Assembly (NCBI GenBank): GCA_001692895.1
Contig: KV748190.1
Location: 1,389,645 to 1,453,644, forward strand
Reading direction: 5' to 3'
Length of the DNA stretch: 64,000 nucleotides
DNA from: Cenococcum geophilum 1.58
Taxonomy: Eukaryota > Ascomycota > Dothideomycetes > Gloniales > Gloniaceae
In this document: positions 33,200 to 44,147 of the stretch, piece after piece
How positions within the stretch are numbered: position 1 is the first letter of the stretch
Layout of the letters: each line of letters begins with the position of its first letter
Program-made: the position numbers and the translations under genes
The notes under the pieces: model-generated
What the model was told of the DNA's origin: nothing
Seen by the model: the letters and a program-made list of their open reading frames with translations, nothing else
Database searches by the model: none

Positions 33200-36100
33200 C
33201 CTATGGACGCGCTAGTATTATAAACTTTACTCTACTACTATAGAGTTATTAGGGGGCGCCCGTTGATCGCCCCCCCCCGCCCTCTATTACTATTTCCCTT
33301 ATAACCCGGAACTGGTTTAGTATATTTTAGCTAATAAGCCACTAGGTAACCGCCTTAAGGCCTTTTTATATTAAGAGCAGTATATTATAGTTCTCTATAC
33401 TAGCTACTAAGAGCATTGCTTCTTAGTTAGTGCGTAAGGGGTATAACAGTATTACGTATTTTAGTGTCTGTCTTGGCTAGCCATATTCGCATCTTAGGCT
33501 ACCTACTAGAACACCTACCCAGTAGAGCTAGTCTTTTAGTCCTATTATTTCTATTCTTAAGAGTGTTACTATTATATTTTCCGCCTTTATTAGGCCTTCT
33601 TAGAGCCCTAGAGTGTTTACCCCCTATGGCGTTAACTATACTACGGCTTAGGTTCCTCTTGCCTTAGTTAGCCTCTATACCTTTAACTCCTATACGCCTC
33701 TCTAGCGTTGGTCCAACCAGTATTATATTATGGTAGATGGTTTCCTAGCGTTTTTTTATGCTCTGCTTTAGCTCCTTTCTCTCTCTTACTATTATCTTTA
33801 CTGGCCTCTTACGCGTCTCCCTTCCTCCTCTATATGGGCCTAGGCCCTAAAGCAGCACCATTTTTCTTCTACTTTCTTTACCTATTTCTCTAATATATCT
33901 TCCCTACTTTAGGGTTATTAGTTTATTCTCCTATAGGGCGCCCTAGGGTCCCTCTATAGTTTATTTAGGCGTGTCTTAATATACTTTATAACATTAGAGT
34001 TGCGTTTATTTTATGCCCTTTATATTATAGCGGCTTTAATATATAGTTATAGGGGGGGAATATTGGCTTCCTTCTTAAGCAGTGCTGTGGCCGTTTGCTT
34101 ATATCCGCCTATTATACTCTAGAGGCAGGCTATTTAGACCTTTTAGAGTAGTTTAAGGAGCAACTTAGGGGGGCCTTTCTTAGATTCTCTAATGGCCTAA
34201 ATACTGGACCTATACGTTATGGTTAGCCAGACAACTGCTATATATAGTAGGCGTAACCTCTAAAAGTATAGACCCTATGTAGAATTAACGATCTTAGATA
34301 ATATAATATACTATATTTGGCCCTTACGGGCTGCTTATGCCGTATATACACTCTACCGGAGCTTGCTGTCTACCTATACTCTTAATACCCTTAGGCCCTA
34401 AACTAGTTAACCCCTAAAGCCTTAGATATAAATTATGTGCTAGAGATCTATAGATTAGTTACGTTTTCTTATAAAATAGATTAGCTAGTATTTCTCTAGT
34501 AAGAATTGGACTCTATGTTATCTTGCCCATTCTATATAGGTATTATAAGCTTTCTCTAGTATTCTACAATTCTTTGCGGCTGTTGGCCCGTATATAATTA
34601 GATTTGTGTCGTTAATAAAGCCTATCCCCTAGGTCGCCCCTTTCTTAAAGGAGTTAAGTAGGTTGCTTATAAAGAAAAGGAAGAGTATAGGCGAGAGGGG
34701 TAATCCTTATAGTATTCCTATTATAACTGTAATAGGGGGGCTCTGGTATTTATTAAAGACTAATAATATTTTTTTTAAACCTGTAAACCCTTAAACAAAT
34801 TATATAATCTATTTTAGAAAACTTTTTGCCCTAAGGATATATAGGAGACGCTCGTGGGGTATATTATTATAGGCGCTACTAATGTCTAGGCTAAGTATTA
34901 ATACTATAAAGTCCCTTCGCATCGCCTATATAGATTTAATAGTGGTAGCGAGTAGTATAAGTGCTAATAGTGTTAAGTGGTTCTTTCTTGCCCCTATTTG
35001 GCTCTATAGTAGTAGGGCGTGTTCCTTAGCTGTGTCTACTATACGGTCCGCTATTACCCTTTCTAAAATCTTACTAAGGGTGTTTTTTAAGGCAATAGGG
35101 CGGTAGCTTCCTAGGATTAAGTAATCTACTTTACCTTCTTTTTATAGGATAACCGTTATTATAGATCTTCTGAGTCGCGGGTAGTAGCCTATAGTAAAGC
35201 ATACTTTGGCTATATCTATAAGCTAGGGTACTATAAGTGGTCTATAGGTCTTTAAGGCCTTATTTAGAATCCCATTTGGTCCTAGTGCTATATTATTTAA
35301 AAGGCAGCTAATGGTTCTAGCCATTTCCTCTATTATTATGTCGCTGTCGACCTATAGGCGAGTCACTGGTGTTTTACCTATAATGTTACTAAGGTCTACT
35401 AGGGCCAGTTAGGGGAAGAACTTTTCTATAAGGATTTTTGCCTTCTTATTATTATTGTTAGTGGCCTATGATTCCCCTGCTCTTTATAGGGGTAGTAGGT
35501 ATAGGTCTTCTACTAATCGCCCTACCTTTTTCTTTACCTATTTTGCTATAGCCCACAAGCCCTTATTATAGGGGAGGCTCGGGTTAAAAGTATGCTTATT
35601 TATAAATTATCTCCAGTTGTTCCTTACTTCTTTTTTTAGGGTATTCTTTAACTGGTTTCTTATGTCTTTATATTGTCTCTTATCTTTAGGGTTATAGCTA
35701 CTTAAGTATTTCCTTCTTGCTCGTTATTGGCTAGCTATAAAAACCGCGTATTATACGGACTATACGTATCGCGTATAGGGGCCCGGTCTTAAGACCGGGC
35801 AGTGCTCTTCTAGCCTATTTTTAATTGCTGCCTAGATCCTTTCTAGTCTTCGGTTAATTTTCTTAGGGGTAGCTAATAAGCCTTGCTTATTTGGTATTAG
35901 GTGGATTTCTTCTAGGTCTTAGAGTTATTATTTAACTATATTAAGAAAGCTGTCTACCTTAAGCATCCTTATTACGTATCTTTTGCTATTTAGTTGCGCC
36001 TTAATGTCTAAATCTAGCTATATTTGGATAGGGATATGGTCTAAAGTAAGTGCCTATTCTTCTTTAGGGTTACACCTTTCAAGTCTTTAGTATAGGCCTT

Positions 36101-36700
36101 CGTCTATAAATATAAGGTTAATTATACTTCTGGCAGATCCTCGTTGCCATGTAATTACTTTAGGGGGGGTGGCTAGCTTAAGACCCCAGGTGTTTATAGC
36201 TTTTAGTAGGTACTCTACCTATTATTTAGCAGCGACGTAGATACCCTCCTACCGCGGGTGGTAGAGGTTTATGTCTCCTAATAGAATAAACTCTATGCCT
36301 TTAGTTTTAAGTAAGCTTATTACTAATATAATATTCTCTATTTATGGGACCCCTTCGACCCTAGGGTTATATATATTAATAATCTATACCGGTCCTCTAT
36401 ATGTCTGGATTATTATAATTATAATACCTAGATTAACTGCCTGCTATAACTATAAGGACAGGCTAATAGTCTTGCTAATTATAAAGCATACGCGTATAGC
36501 TGCTCTTGGTTCGTATAGGAGCTAAAATCCTTAGGGGTAGTATATTGATTATATATAGGTATTGTAGTACGGCTCTTATATAATAAGGATGTAGTATTTC
36601 TCTAGGTCTAGACTGTCTAGTAGGGGCCTTATAAGACGGTGGTTTGTGTTGCCATAGTTATACTGTATAATGGATAGGTGGCGGACCCCCAGCGAGGGTC
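33200..36700 (-). pseudogene. L1a ORF2: endonuclease and reverse transcriptase (degraded)
   Basis: On the minus strand the APE-type endonuclease shows FILLGDINLYHPR at 36243-36290 (consensus L-x-G-D-F-N-x-H-H-x-x-W). The reverse transcriptase shows GLPLSPILFLFFI at about 34660-34710 (consensus G-x-P-Q-G-S-P-L-S-P-x-L), followed by GIGFINDTNLIIYG (F-x-D-D box with one Asp changed to Asn) near 34590-34630. The C-terminal part ends at about 33200 with the region equivalent to the TPKHV-x-L-x-C-P motif in L1b. ORFs on the plus strand here (for example 33464-33667, 33708-33893, 34882-35106, 36271-36525) are shadows. Confidence 0.88.
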
Positions 36701-36709
36701 CTTCGCCTC

Positions 36710-38400
36710 TCTGTCGTTCCTCACTTCTTCTGTTTCCACTTTCTCTAGAATATTTGGAACTTCTGTCTCTTATATCTGCACCCTAGTTACTACTTATTTT
36801 ATATAGAGCTTTCTATTCCCATATCTTATATTCCTACTAGCGCTTCTATATCTAAATCTGTTATTATTTTTAGTTCTTCCCCTATTCTTACTAGTTAGCT
36901 ATATACTCTTTAAGAGTTAGCTATAAATGTTATATTTGCCGCATTAAGTCTAATTCTTAATTGTCCTGGTCTTAAGCTTACTATAGCTGTCTATAAGGGT
37001 CTTCCTATAGGGCGTCCTCTCCCTTGTGTCCCCTATAACCCTTATGTCTCTATACGGTCTAGTAATGTCGCGCAGCGTCGCTTCTGGCCCGTTAAGGCTT
37101 AGGATGGCTAGCCTAGCCCCCTAGTATTAAAGGTAGGAAGCGCTAAAAAGGCACCTACGCCCCCCTAGCTTATCGCCTGTTATTTCCATTCGTATAACCT
37201 TATATGTAGTTATTCCCGCAGCTGTTAAGCCCTTACCTTCCGTCTCCTATATTTAATGTAGTCTTCTCTCTCCTACGCCTTATATGTGCTTCGGTAGTAG
37301 TTTACGCATTTTATTTAGTCTTAATTTAAGTAGTGTCTTATATTGTGGGGGCCTATATAGTAGCCGCAGCACACCTATGCTACGCATGTGGATTAGGTGT
37401 GTCCCTATTACGCGTAATAATAGCATTATTCTAGGCGTAGTCTATAGTTATAGAGCCTTATGTTATATATAAGGCTATTTATAATTATTCCTTTTTAAAT
37501 AAGGAGTTTTTGCATTCCTGGTATATATATACTAACGATAAGGGAGCTATATGTTTGTCTAGCGTCTCCCTAGCGAGTTTTTAGCGACCCTTATGTCCTC
37601 TTATTATTCTCGTTATTTGCTTAGTTTATATTTTCCTATTAAAGCTATTAGATTCGGGTAATCTCAAGTCCTAGTATAAGGCGTTTCATTTGTCTTACTA
37701 TCTTCTATATAATTGCTATATTATTCGCCTAACGTCCCTTTTCTACCCTAAGGCTTATAGGAACCGCTAGAACTTTGACTAGGTAATCCTTACGGAGTAC
37801 TTTTATGCTAATACATTCTCCTAGCCTATCCCCTACCCTTACGGCTCATTCCTTTACCTATTAGTCCTTTAGGGTAACTCTAATATCTCCGCTCCTAAGG
37901 TATTAGACCATAACAGCGTTATAGACCTCTTTATGGATTTTTATAAGGACATCTATTTCTAATTATCCCCTAAGCCCCTCTGCTTTTTCTATATTTAGTT
38001 ATATTATAATTATATACCCGGTTATTATTTTAAGGGGGGTTAGTTCCCTATGCTATAAAAGCGCAGCTACGGCGGCCTAGGTGCGGTTCGCCAATAAGGG
38101 GGGGTTTTATTTGTTTTTAATTTTGCTTAGCCGTTAGAGGATTTAATTAAGGGTTTGCTAAAGGGGCGCCTAAGGTTTACTAGACTAGTGGAGCCATTCT
38201 ACTAGCTGCGTTAGATCGTTATAGCTAACGGTTACTCCCCCGCAATTCTAGGTACTAGACACATCTAGTAGGCTTTATATTTTATTAGATGCCTTCTTAA
38301 TAAAGGTATTTCCACTTTGTGGTGTGGTATTCGCCCGTCTTTGTTATAAAGGGCCATTGCTAGGCGTGGTTCTAGCGGTCGCGCGCGAGTGCGAACCACC
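36710..38400 (-). pseudogene. L1a ORF1, gag-like (degraded)
   Basis: The region upstream of ORF2 in coding sense. At about 37300-37440 the minus strand reads a GHT-x-S-T-C-like segment followed by VCCG, which resembles the paired CCHC zinc knuckles at the C terminus of Tad-type ORF1, with several Cys replaced by Tyr. The N-terminal half is Ser/Pro-rich and not recognised. ORF1 proteins bind the LINE RNA. Confidence 0.6.
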
Positions 38401-38605
38401 GTCGTTTGACGTATACCTCCCCTGCGATGTATGCATCTTAGGGGGATTCTCTGGGTGTTTTGCAGGGTTCTTTTGGTTGGTTTTAGTCTTTTTAGGCTAG
38501 GTGCAGCAAGAGCTCCTAGGAAGGGATTAATTAAATAAATATTACCTTAGCTTAATTATCTTGACTAATAGTATAACTATGGACCCTAAGAAGGTATAGG
38601 CCTTC

Positions 38606-38910
38606 CCCTAAAGATAATTATAGATTAACTTAAACTTTCTATTATCCCTATAATTGTATATACCGACTTATATTCCCTTTATAAGTGTTTAGTTAAGCTT
38701 AGTACTATAAAGAAGAAGCGCCTTATAATTAACATTATGGCACTTTATTAATCCTATAAACGGCGAGAACTCTTTAAGATTTAATAGATTAATGGCTAAG
38801 ATAACCTAGTAAATATAATAACAAAGGCAAACCTAAATAAGGCTCTAGAAGCGTTTGTTAACATAAATACTCTACGTATATAAGTTAAAGGTTGGGTTAA
38901 AAGGGAGTAA
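38606..38910 (+). pseudogene. K1a RNase H, C-terminal part (degraded)
   Basis: This resumes after the LINE at the second ccctaaagataatta. It reads a DSFSLY-like segment (now DLYSLY), LVKLSTIKKKRLIINIMAL and WINGQDN equivalents, then a K-A-N segment as in copia RNase H. It ends at TAA 38908-38910. K1b reads the same region with fewer changes. Confidence 0.78.
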
Positions 38911-38943
38911 GAGTATAATATTCTACAGACCCTAATTTTAACC

Positions 38944-38990
38944 AGCTAATTAAGATTTTCTATACCCAGTATAGAAAATCGCTATTAGCT
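38944..38990. repeat. Palindrome in K1a 3' region
   Basis: An imperfect 47-bp palindrome: arms around agctaattaagattttc and gaaaatcgctattagct with a centre of about 10 bp. The same palindrome occurs in K1b (59047-59093), K1c (51520-51566) and the 3' region of gypsy G4b (40836-40880). Confidence 0.8.
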
Positions 38991-39193
38991 CGCTTATAGC
39001 TAACGCCTTGGCGGCCCTAACACGATATCTACTAACAACTCCTTAGCAAGAAAGCACCACGTACTCAAAGGCAAATTTTAGGACAGCGAGACTTATATTG
39101 CAATGGCAATAGTAAGTGAAAAGAATTTATATTTATTACGCTAGTTAAGCAGTATTTGTATATAGATGGCAGCCACAAAAGAAGAGTTGCTAG

Positions 39194-39359
39194 TATTGGG
39201 AATGAGGCAAGCGGTCGTCACGTGACGCCGCGGCACTAGCGTGGCGAGGAGTCTTAAGCTCCTCGCCCTTCCTTATTCCAATTAATAAGCTTTATTAACC
39301 AACATCACTGTAACCTACTCAAGTAGTCGTTATTGGTAAGTCACTCTGTGTAACCAACA
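39194..39359 (+). repeat. K1a 3' LTR
   Basis: 166 bp, starting tattgggaatgagg (TG changed to TA) and ending taaccaaca. The purine-rich acaaaagaagag (39174-39186) just upstream is conserved in K1b and K1c and is the likely polypurine tract. Confidence 0.9.
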
Positions 39360-40372
39360 CCTATAGACTTAATTAATATAATATTAGTAGCTAAATATTT
39401 TATTAAATACGTCTTTAAGCTATATAAACTTCCTAATTTAATAATATTTAACTAAAAAAGCCAGTTTGTTTTAGACTTCTAGTAAACCTTATATAAATAA
39501 TTAGATATATAAATATAACTCTTAACTATATTTTATTTAGAGATAAACGACTAAACTAAAATTATAAATATAATTATAAATATAATACCTATAAATATAC
39601 TACTTCTACCTATAAAATAACTAGGAAAAATAGCTACCTTTAGCTAAGTTTACTATAAATAATATAATAAATAAATTAATAGGTATAACGCTATTCTATG
39701 CGACCTATAGGTAAAACCCCTAACTTAGATTTAAATTATAACCTATAATTAATATAATAGAACCTATAATTAAGTAAATTTAGTTAATTAATATAAATAA
39801 CTTCGCTAATTAAATAAAGTAGTTAATGGAACTATTATAAAGTGAATTAATATACGCTTAAATAGTATAGAAATGGTATATAAATAAAGGGCGAGCTCCT
39901 ATATAGTACTTTAAAGAAGGTAATATAGTTTACCTAAATATATAAAATATAAAGACTTAACGGCCATTAAAGAAACTTAATTAGAAGTTTATAGGCCTAT
40001 ACTAAATTAAAAAGAAACTAAGCCTATATACCTATAAGCTTAAATTACTAACTAAGATAAAAATATACCTAATATTTTATATAAGTTTACTATAACCTTT
40101 AAAAGGTAAACCTTTAACTTATAAAGTGCTATTACTACCTTTTATAATTATAAATAACGGTAACAGTTCTTACTTTATTAACTTAATTAATAATATATAA
40201 TAGAAAACACAATTAAAATAATTTAAACTTCTTATTAAGTAAAAAGGATATAAAATATAAACCTAGGAAATCTATAAATAGATTAAGGCTAACGCGTCTT
40301 CCCTAGTAAAAGAATTCTATAAAGACTATTCTTCGCGGCCTACTTTAGCTAGAGAGATATAATATAAAGGTA
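39360..40372 (+). pseudogene. G4a integrase, C-terminal part (degraded)
   Basis: After K1a and its second cctat copy (39360-39364), the plus strand continues the integrase: VAKYFIKYVFKLYKLPN, then KSQFVLDF (second Asp block, D-R changed to N-stop), then a QTE-like region and the C-terminal barrel, ending in YSSRPTLAR near 40355. It breaks at 40372 against the inverted G4b LTR. Confidence 0.85.
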
Positions 40373-40720
40373 TATAAGGGCGCGAAGAGGCTTTAGGGGA
40401 GATTTAAAGGAATAATATAAATTCTATCTAAATTTAAGGGTATATAGCTCTTATAGAGTATAAGACATTATATAAAGAAGAGAAAGGAATAACGAGAGAA
40501 TCTTATAATTAAATAGTTAGGGGTCTTAGTAGTTAATATATACATATATACGCACGCGGTCTTTAACAGACTTTAGTAAAATTTAATTAATCTAGTAGAA
40601 CTTAGTAGAAGTTAATTAAGCTAGCAAAATTTAGCAAAATTTGGTTAAAGCGTTAAAATTTATCTATTAAGTATTTTACTAAGACATTCCTATTATAACT
40701 GGGTTAGTCCCATTATAATA
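40373..40720 (-). repeat. G4b 3' LTR
   Basis: 348 bp, the reverse complement of the G4a LTR at 21822-22222. In coding sense it starts tattataatggg (TG changed to TA) and ends near cccttata. It includes the aaatttagc-type tandem units. It abuts the broken end of G4a at 40372. Confidence 0.85.
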
Positions 40721-40738
40721 CCCCCCCTTTTAGCTAAA
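40721..40738 (-). other. G4b polypurine tract
   Basis: On the minus strand, aaaaggggggg lies immediately upstream of the 3' LTR, as expected for plus-strand priming in an LTR retrotransposon. Confidence 0.75.
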
Positions 40739-40835
40739 GGTCTAAAATAATTTAATTTAGTTAAGAATTCCTAATTTATTATATATCGTATTAGGTAGTA
40801 GTATAAAATTTTACCGATTCTAATTATTAAATAGA

Positions 40836-40880
40836 CTAATTAGGATTTTCCATTCCCGGAATAGAAAATCGCTATTAGCT
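40836..40880. repeat. K1-type palindrome in the G4b 3' region
   Basis: It reads actaattaggattttcc, a centre of cattcccgga, then atagaaaatcgctattagct. It is nearly identical to the palindromes in K1a, K1b and K1c although G4 is an unrelated gypsy family. Confidence 0.8.
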
Positions 40881-41330
40881 TAGTTAAGGCGGTAAGTAGA
40901 ACTAATATCTTTATAGTAGGTCTTAGTAAGGCAAATCTTATTAATTAGATAACTTTAACCGCCAGTTAAAGTTCCTTAACATCTTATATGTTATATAACC
41001 GTATTATAAACGTTATAATATTTTTTAAGTCCTTTTTAATTTTTAAGCTTCCTACTATTATATTTTATATATTTGTATTAGGTAGCAATTATTTACTTTT
41101 ATATCGTGTTTATCTAGCTAGAGTAAGTCGTAAAGAATAGTCCTTATAGAATTTTTTACTAAGGAAGGCGCGTTAGCCTTAATCTAGTTATAGGTTTCTT
41201 AGGTTTATATTTTATATCCTTTCTATTTAATAAGAAGTTTAAATTATTTAAATTATATTTTCTATTATATATTATTAATTAAGTTAATAAAGTAAGAACC
41301 GTTACTATTATTAATAATTATAGGAGGGGA

Positions 41331-42290
41331 TGCTGTATGGCGCCCAAGTATGGGGAGTGCAAGACGACGGCGGAACGCCAGCGAAAAGCCTACTTGAACC
41401 GCTACAGAAGGTCTAGAACAAATGTCTCTGCAGGGTTATAGGGGCATACCGGCGAACACTAATAGCTGTAATAGAGAAGGAAGCGGCCATTCCCCTAATC
41501 TAGCTCCATATTAAAACAATAGCCCTTTAAAGAGCCGCCAAGACGGCTCCTAATAGGGTAGAAAAGGAAACAATAGAGGCACTTAACGGTATCTAGAAAA
41601 CATTAATAAAGCGTAGGTAAAAAAAAAGACGGCCACTAGTACCTCTAAAAGCGCTTAGAGACCGCGCAAGGGATTATAAGAATAAGATATAGGGCTTCCT
41701 CGCATACTAGAAGGACTGCGCAGAGTAAAGAGCAATAAACCCCCGCAGGTGTAGCTGGCGGAACGCCGGCAAAGCGCAGACGGAGCGCCGCCACCGCATA
41801 GGAGGTCACCAGCACCGCTAGCGAGTAACTACCCTTATTGCGAAATGGGCGGACCTAGAATGGCGCCAACGGTGGTAAGCGAAGGCTAAAGATCGCATAG
41901 AAACTACGTAGAGGACCCCATAGGGGAAACCTATAATCCCGCTATATAAAGGCTTAACAAAAGTAGAGGCTATAGCACTATTTCTTCTTTGTATAAAAGT
42001 AATAGGGTTTAATATATAGCTTACATCCGTTAGAGTACTAAAGATTCTCCCATAGTATAAATGCGGCTAGATAAAGCAGATAGTATACTATATACTATTT
42101 TAGTGTCCATAACACCAAAGGGTAGACTTTATAGCATAATGCACTTTAAAACGTCTTTAAGACGTCTTAAGTAACAAAAGAAGTACCTAAGCGGCTGCAA
42201 AATGGCTAGTGCAGTTAGGTACCCTAACTTAGTTCCAGGCTATAAAGGAAATAGATGTAAAGGATATAAGTAGATACCAGCCCTTTTAAA
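41331..42290 (+). pseudogene. L2 ORF2 C-terminal part (degraded)
   Basis: From 41331 the plus strand reads MLYGAQVWGV, then LEPLQKV, stop, NKC, then RVIGAYRRT and EKEAAIP. This is the conserved post-RT region of fungal Tad-like LINEs (consensus Y-G-x-x-V-W ... Q-N-x-x-L-R-x-I-x-G-A-x-R-x-T ... L-x-x-E-x-x-x-P-P). At 42055-42140 a Cys-rich end reads KCGWIKQIVYYILF, stop, CPQHQ, matching C-x-C-G-x(6)-H-x-x-x-x-C. Stops are at Gln and Trp positions. The catalytic RT core is absent through truncation. Confidence 0.85.
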
Positions 42291-42302
42291 GCCTAGAGGA
42301 TT

Positions 42303-42361
42303 GGTAAAAGAACTAGTAAAAGGACTAGTAAAAGGACTGGTAAAAGGACTAGTAAAAGGAT
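42303..42361 (+). repeat. 12-bp tandem repeat in the L2 3' untranslated region
   Basis: Five units of agtaaaaggact, with a/g changes at single positions, lie downstream of the L2 coding end. Confidence 0.85.
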
Positions 42362-42800
42362 AAGGGCAAAAGGACAAGGAAAGAAGGGGCAGTATAAGAT
42401 TGTCCGCGAAGCGCGGCTAGTTGGCTTAATATGCAGACTTTAAGCTAGGTAGAAGGCGAGTTGCCGGCGCCCCGATATTGGAACGCTGTCGTCTCTCTAG
42501 CGCGGCCCGCGACTGGGTTTTCTCTAAGATAGAGTTTTTCCTATAGAAGGTATTAGCCTGCGTGGACCCATTAGGGGGACCGGGACGGGCAGTAAATTGA
42601 ATTTATTATTAATTATAGGAGGTAGAGGCGGTACTTTATAAGTTATAGGTTTACTTTTTAAAGGCTATAGTAAGCTTACGTAAAACGTTAGGTATATTTT
42701 TATTTTAGTTAGTAATTTAAGTTTATAGGTATATAGGCTTAATTTCTTTTTAATTTAGTATAGACCCGTAAACTTCTAATTAAGTTTCTTTAAGGGCCGT

Positions 42801-42993
42801 TGTTATAGTACGTGCCGACTATTAAGGTATAAGGTACGAGGTGACTGTATATTATTGACAAACGATGTCGTGTGAGGATCTATATAGGAGGTGAGGTGGT
42901 ATATATACACGTCGCTTAGGGGTTAGGTCCGTGCTCATGCATATGCGTACGCTTAGCCGAGCCACAACAACGCGTGAGGTCAGTGCCGTGACA
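42801..42993 (+). repeat. Solo LTR of another unidentified family
   Basis: 193 bp with TG...CA ends (tgttatagta ... gccgtgaca), flanked by exact gccgt duplications (42796-42800, 42994-42998), inside the G4b integrase. It is GC-richer than the host and little mutated. No matching internal region occurs in the window; the strand is arbitrary. Confidence 0.85.
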
Positions 42994-43665
42994 GCCGTTA
43001 AGTCTTTAAGTTTTATATATTTAGGTAAACTATATTACCTTCCTTAAAGTCCTATATAAGAGCTTATCCTTTATTTATATACTATTTGTATACTATTTAA
43101 GCGTACGTTAATTTACTTTATAATAGTTCCGTTAACTACTTTATTTAATTAGCGAAGTTATATACGTTAATCAGCTAAATCCGCTTAATTATAGGTCCTA
43201 TTATATTAATTTTAGGTTATAGTTTAAATCTAAATTAAGGGTTTTATCCGTAGGTTGCGTTAAATAGCGTTACGCCTATTAATTAATTTATTATATTATT
43301 AGCGGTAAACTTAGCTAAAGGCAGTTACTTTTCCTAGTCGTCTTATAGGTAGGAGTAGTATATTTATAGGTATTATTCTATAATTACGTTCGCAATTTTA
43401 GTTTAGCTATCTATCTCTAAATAAAATATAGTTAAAAGTTATATTTATATACTTAATTATTTATATAGGGCTTACTAAAAGTCTAAAATAAACTAGCTTT
43501 TATAGTTAAATATTATTAAGTTAAAAAGTTTATATAGCTTAAAGATATACCTAATAAAATATTTAGCTACTAATATTGCATTAATTAAGTCTATAGGAAT
43601 TATATATTATATTTTTATAAGATAATTAATAATTACTATAATATTTATAAACCTGTTACTACTAG

Positions 43666-43881
43666 TGTAACAGTCTACCGACACTATGCTGGGACACAGG
43701 CTTGCACCCTATATGGTGGCGTTAAGCCCACCCTCGTATATCTCGTATGTGGGAAATAAGTTAAATCTTACGAGTCATAGACCCTATGGTTAAGGCTCTA
43801 CATTTATGTATATATTCCACTTTATGTCCATAGATTTACAATTAAGTTGCTTATTTAATTCTCCCACACTGCACTGTTACA
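43666..43881 (+). repeat. K2 5' LTR
   Basis: 216 bp from tgtaacagtctacc to cactgttaca, near-identical to 48996-49211. The sequence just inside, gttatgagcccgg, is where a primer-binding site is expected; I could not assign a tRNA. Confidence 0.92.
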
Positions 43882-44147
43882 GTTATGAGCCCGGATCGCA
43901 CTACCTGCTAACCAATTATTCTACTATCTTATCTCAAAAGCCTTCTTAATTATTTCCACTACCTTTGCAAGTGTCTTGAGCTTCTTTACTTATCAAACGA
44001 ACGGATGATCGACCCCTGTCGACGACCGTACCTAATAGACGACGAACTGACGAATTAAATCAAAAGTTCGGAACGTTAAAATAAGGTTTAGCTAAGACGC
44101 TAACTGGACCCTGACTTGGACCCTGCCTGACCCAATTAAACTTTAAA

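Larger units (their letters stand above)
32971..38605 (-). mobile_element. L1a: full-length Tad-like LINE
   Basis: A 5635-bp insertion flanked by a 15-bp duplication ccctaaagataatta (32956-32970 and 38606-38620), read on the minus strand. The 3' end is at the left and closes with a run of TTA units after ggacgttaagcaa. A truncated copy L1b has the same 3' end. Two coding regions are visible: ORF1 with zinc-knuckle remnants and ORF2 with endonuclease and reverse transcriptase. Tad-like LINEs of this architecture are common in ascomycetes. It is RIP-degraded but less so than G3 or G4. Confidence 0.9.
27676..39359 (+). mobile_element. K1a: Ty1/copia retrotransposon containing a nested LINE
   Basis: Two 166-bp LTRs (27676-27841 and 39194-39359) with the target duplication cctat (27671-27675, 39360-39364), inserted in the integrase of G4a. 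Removing the nested LINE (32971-38605) leaves about 6 kb with gag, protease, integrase, reverse transcriptase and RNase H in the copia order (integrase before RT). Two related copies, K1b and K1c, are in this window. It is moderately to heavily RIP-degraded. Confidence 0.93.
21822..40372 (+). mobile_element. G4a: plus-strand Ty3/gypsy element split by three insertions, 3' end missing
   Basis: LTR at 21822-22222, then gag, protease, reverse transcriptase, RNase H and integrase read on the plus strand. The element is broken by a LINE-derived element (23718-24730), a miniature LTR element (26230-26672) and copia K1a (27676-39359). It stops inside the integrase C terminus at 40372, where the inverted G4b LTR begins. 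It is strongly RIP-degraded, with Asp and Cys codons lost and stops everywhere. Confidence 0.88.
41328..42609 (+). mobile_element. L2: 5'-truncated Tad-like LINE of a second family
   Basis: A 1282-bp insertion in G4b, flanked by taattataggagg (41315-41327 and 42610-42622). It codes on the plus strand and is much GC-richer than its host. The 3' end is ggcagtaaattgaatttatta. It differs in sequence from L1, including the 3' end. The 5' truncation, target duplication and C-terminal RT reading show an incomplete target-primed reverse transcription product. Confidence 0.88.
40740..43660 (-). pseudogene. G4b 3' region and integrase C-terminal part (degraded, interrupted)
   Basis: The minus strand from 43660 down mirrors the G4a integrase 39365-40372. 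The reading reaches the same RLTLAR end near 41120, then about 390 bp of 3' untranslated region follow to the polypurine tract. LINE L2 (41328-42609) and a solo LTR (42801-42993) are inserted. Unlike G4a, this copy retains the true sequence downstream of integrase. Confidence 0.8.

Noticed and set aside
33464-33893. Two hydrophobic plus-strand ORFs, and related minus-strand ORFs at 61300-61732
   Set aside because: They are the antisense of the same L1 ORF2 segment in two copies of opposite orientation; Leu-rich translation is a by-product of the coding strand.
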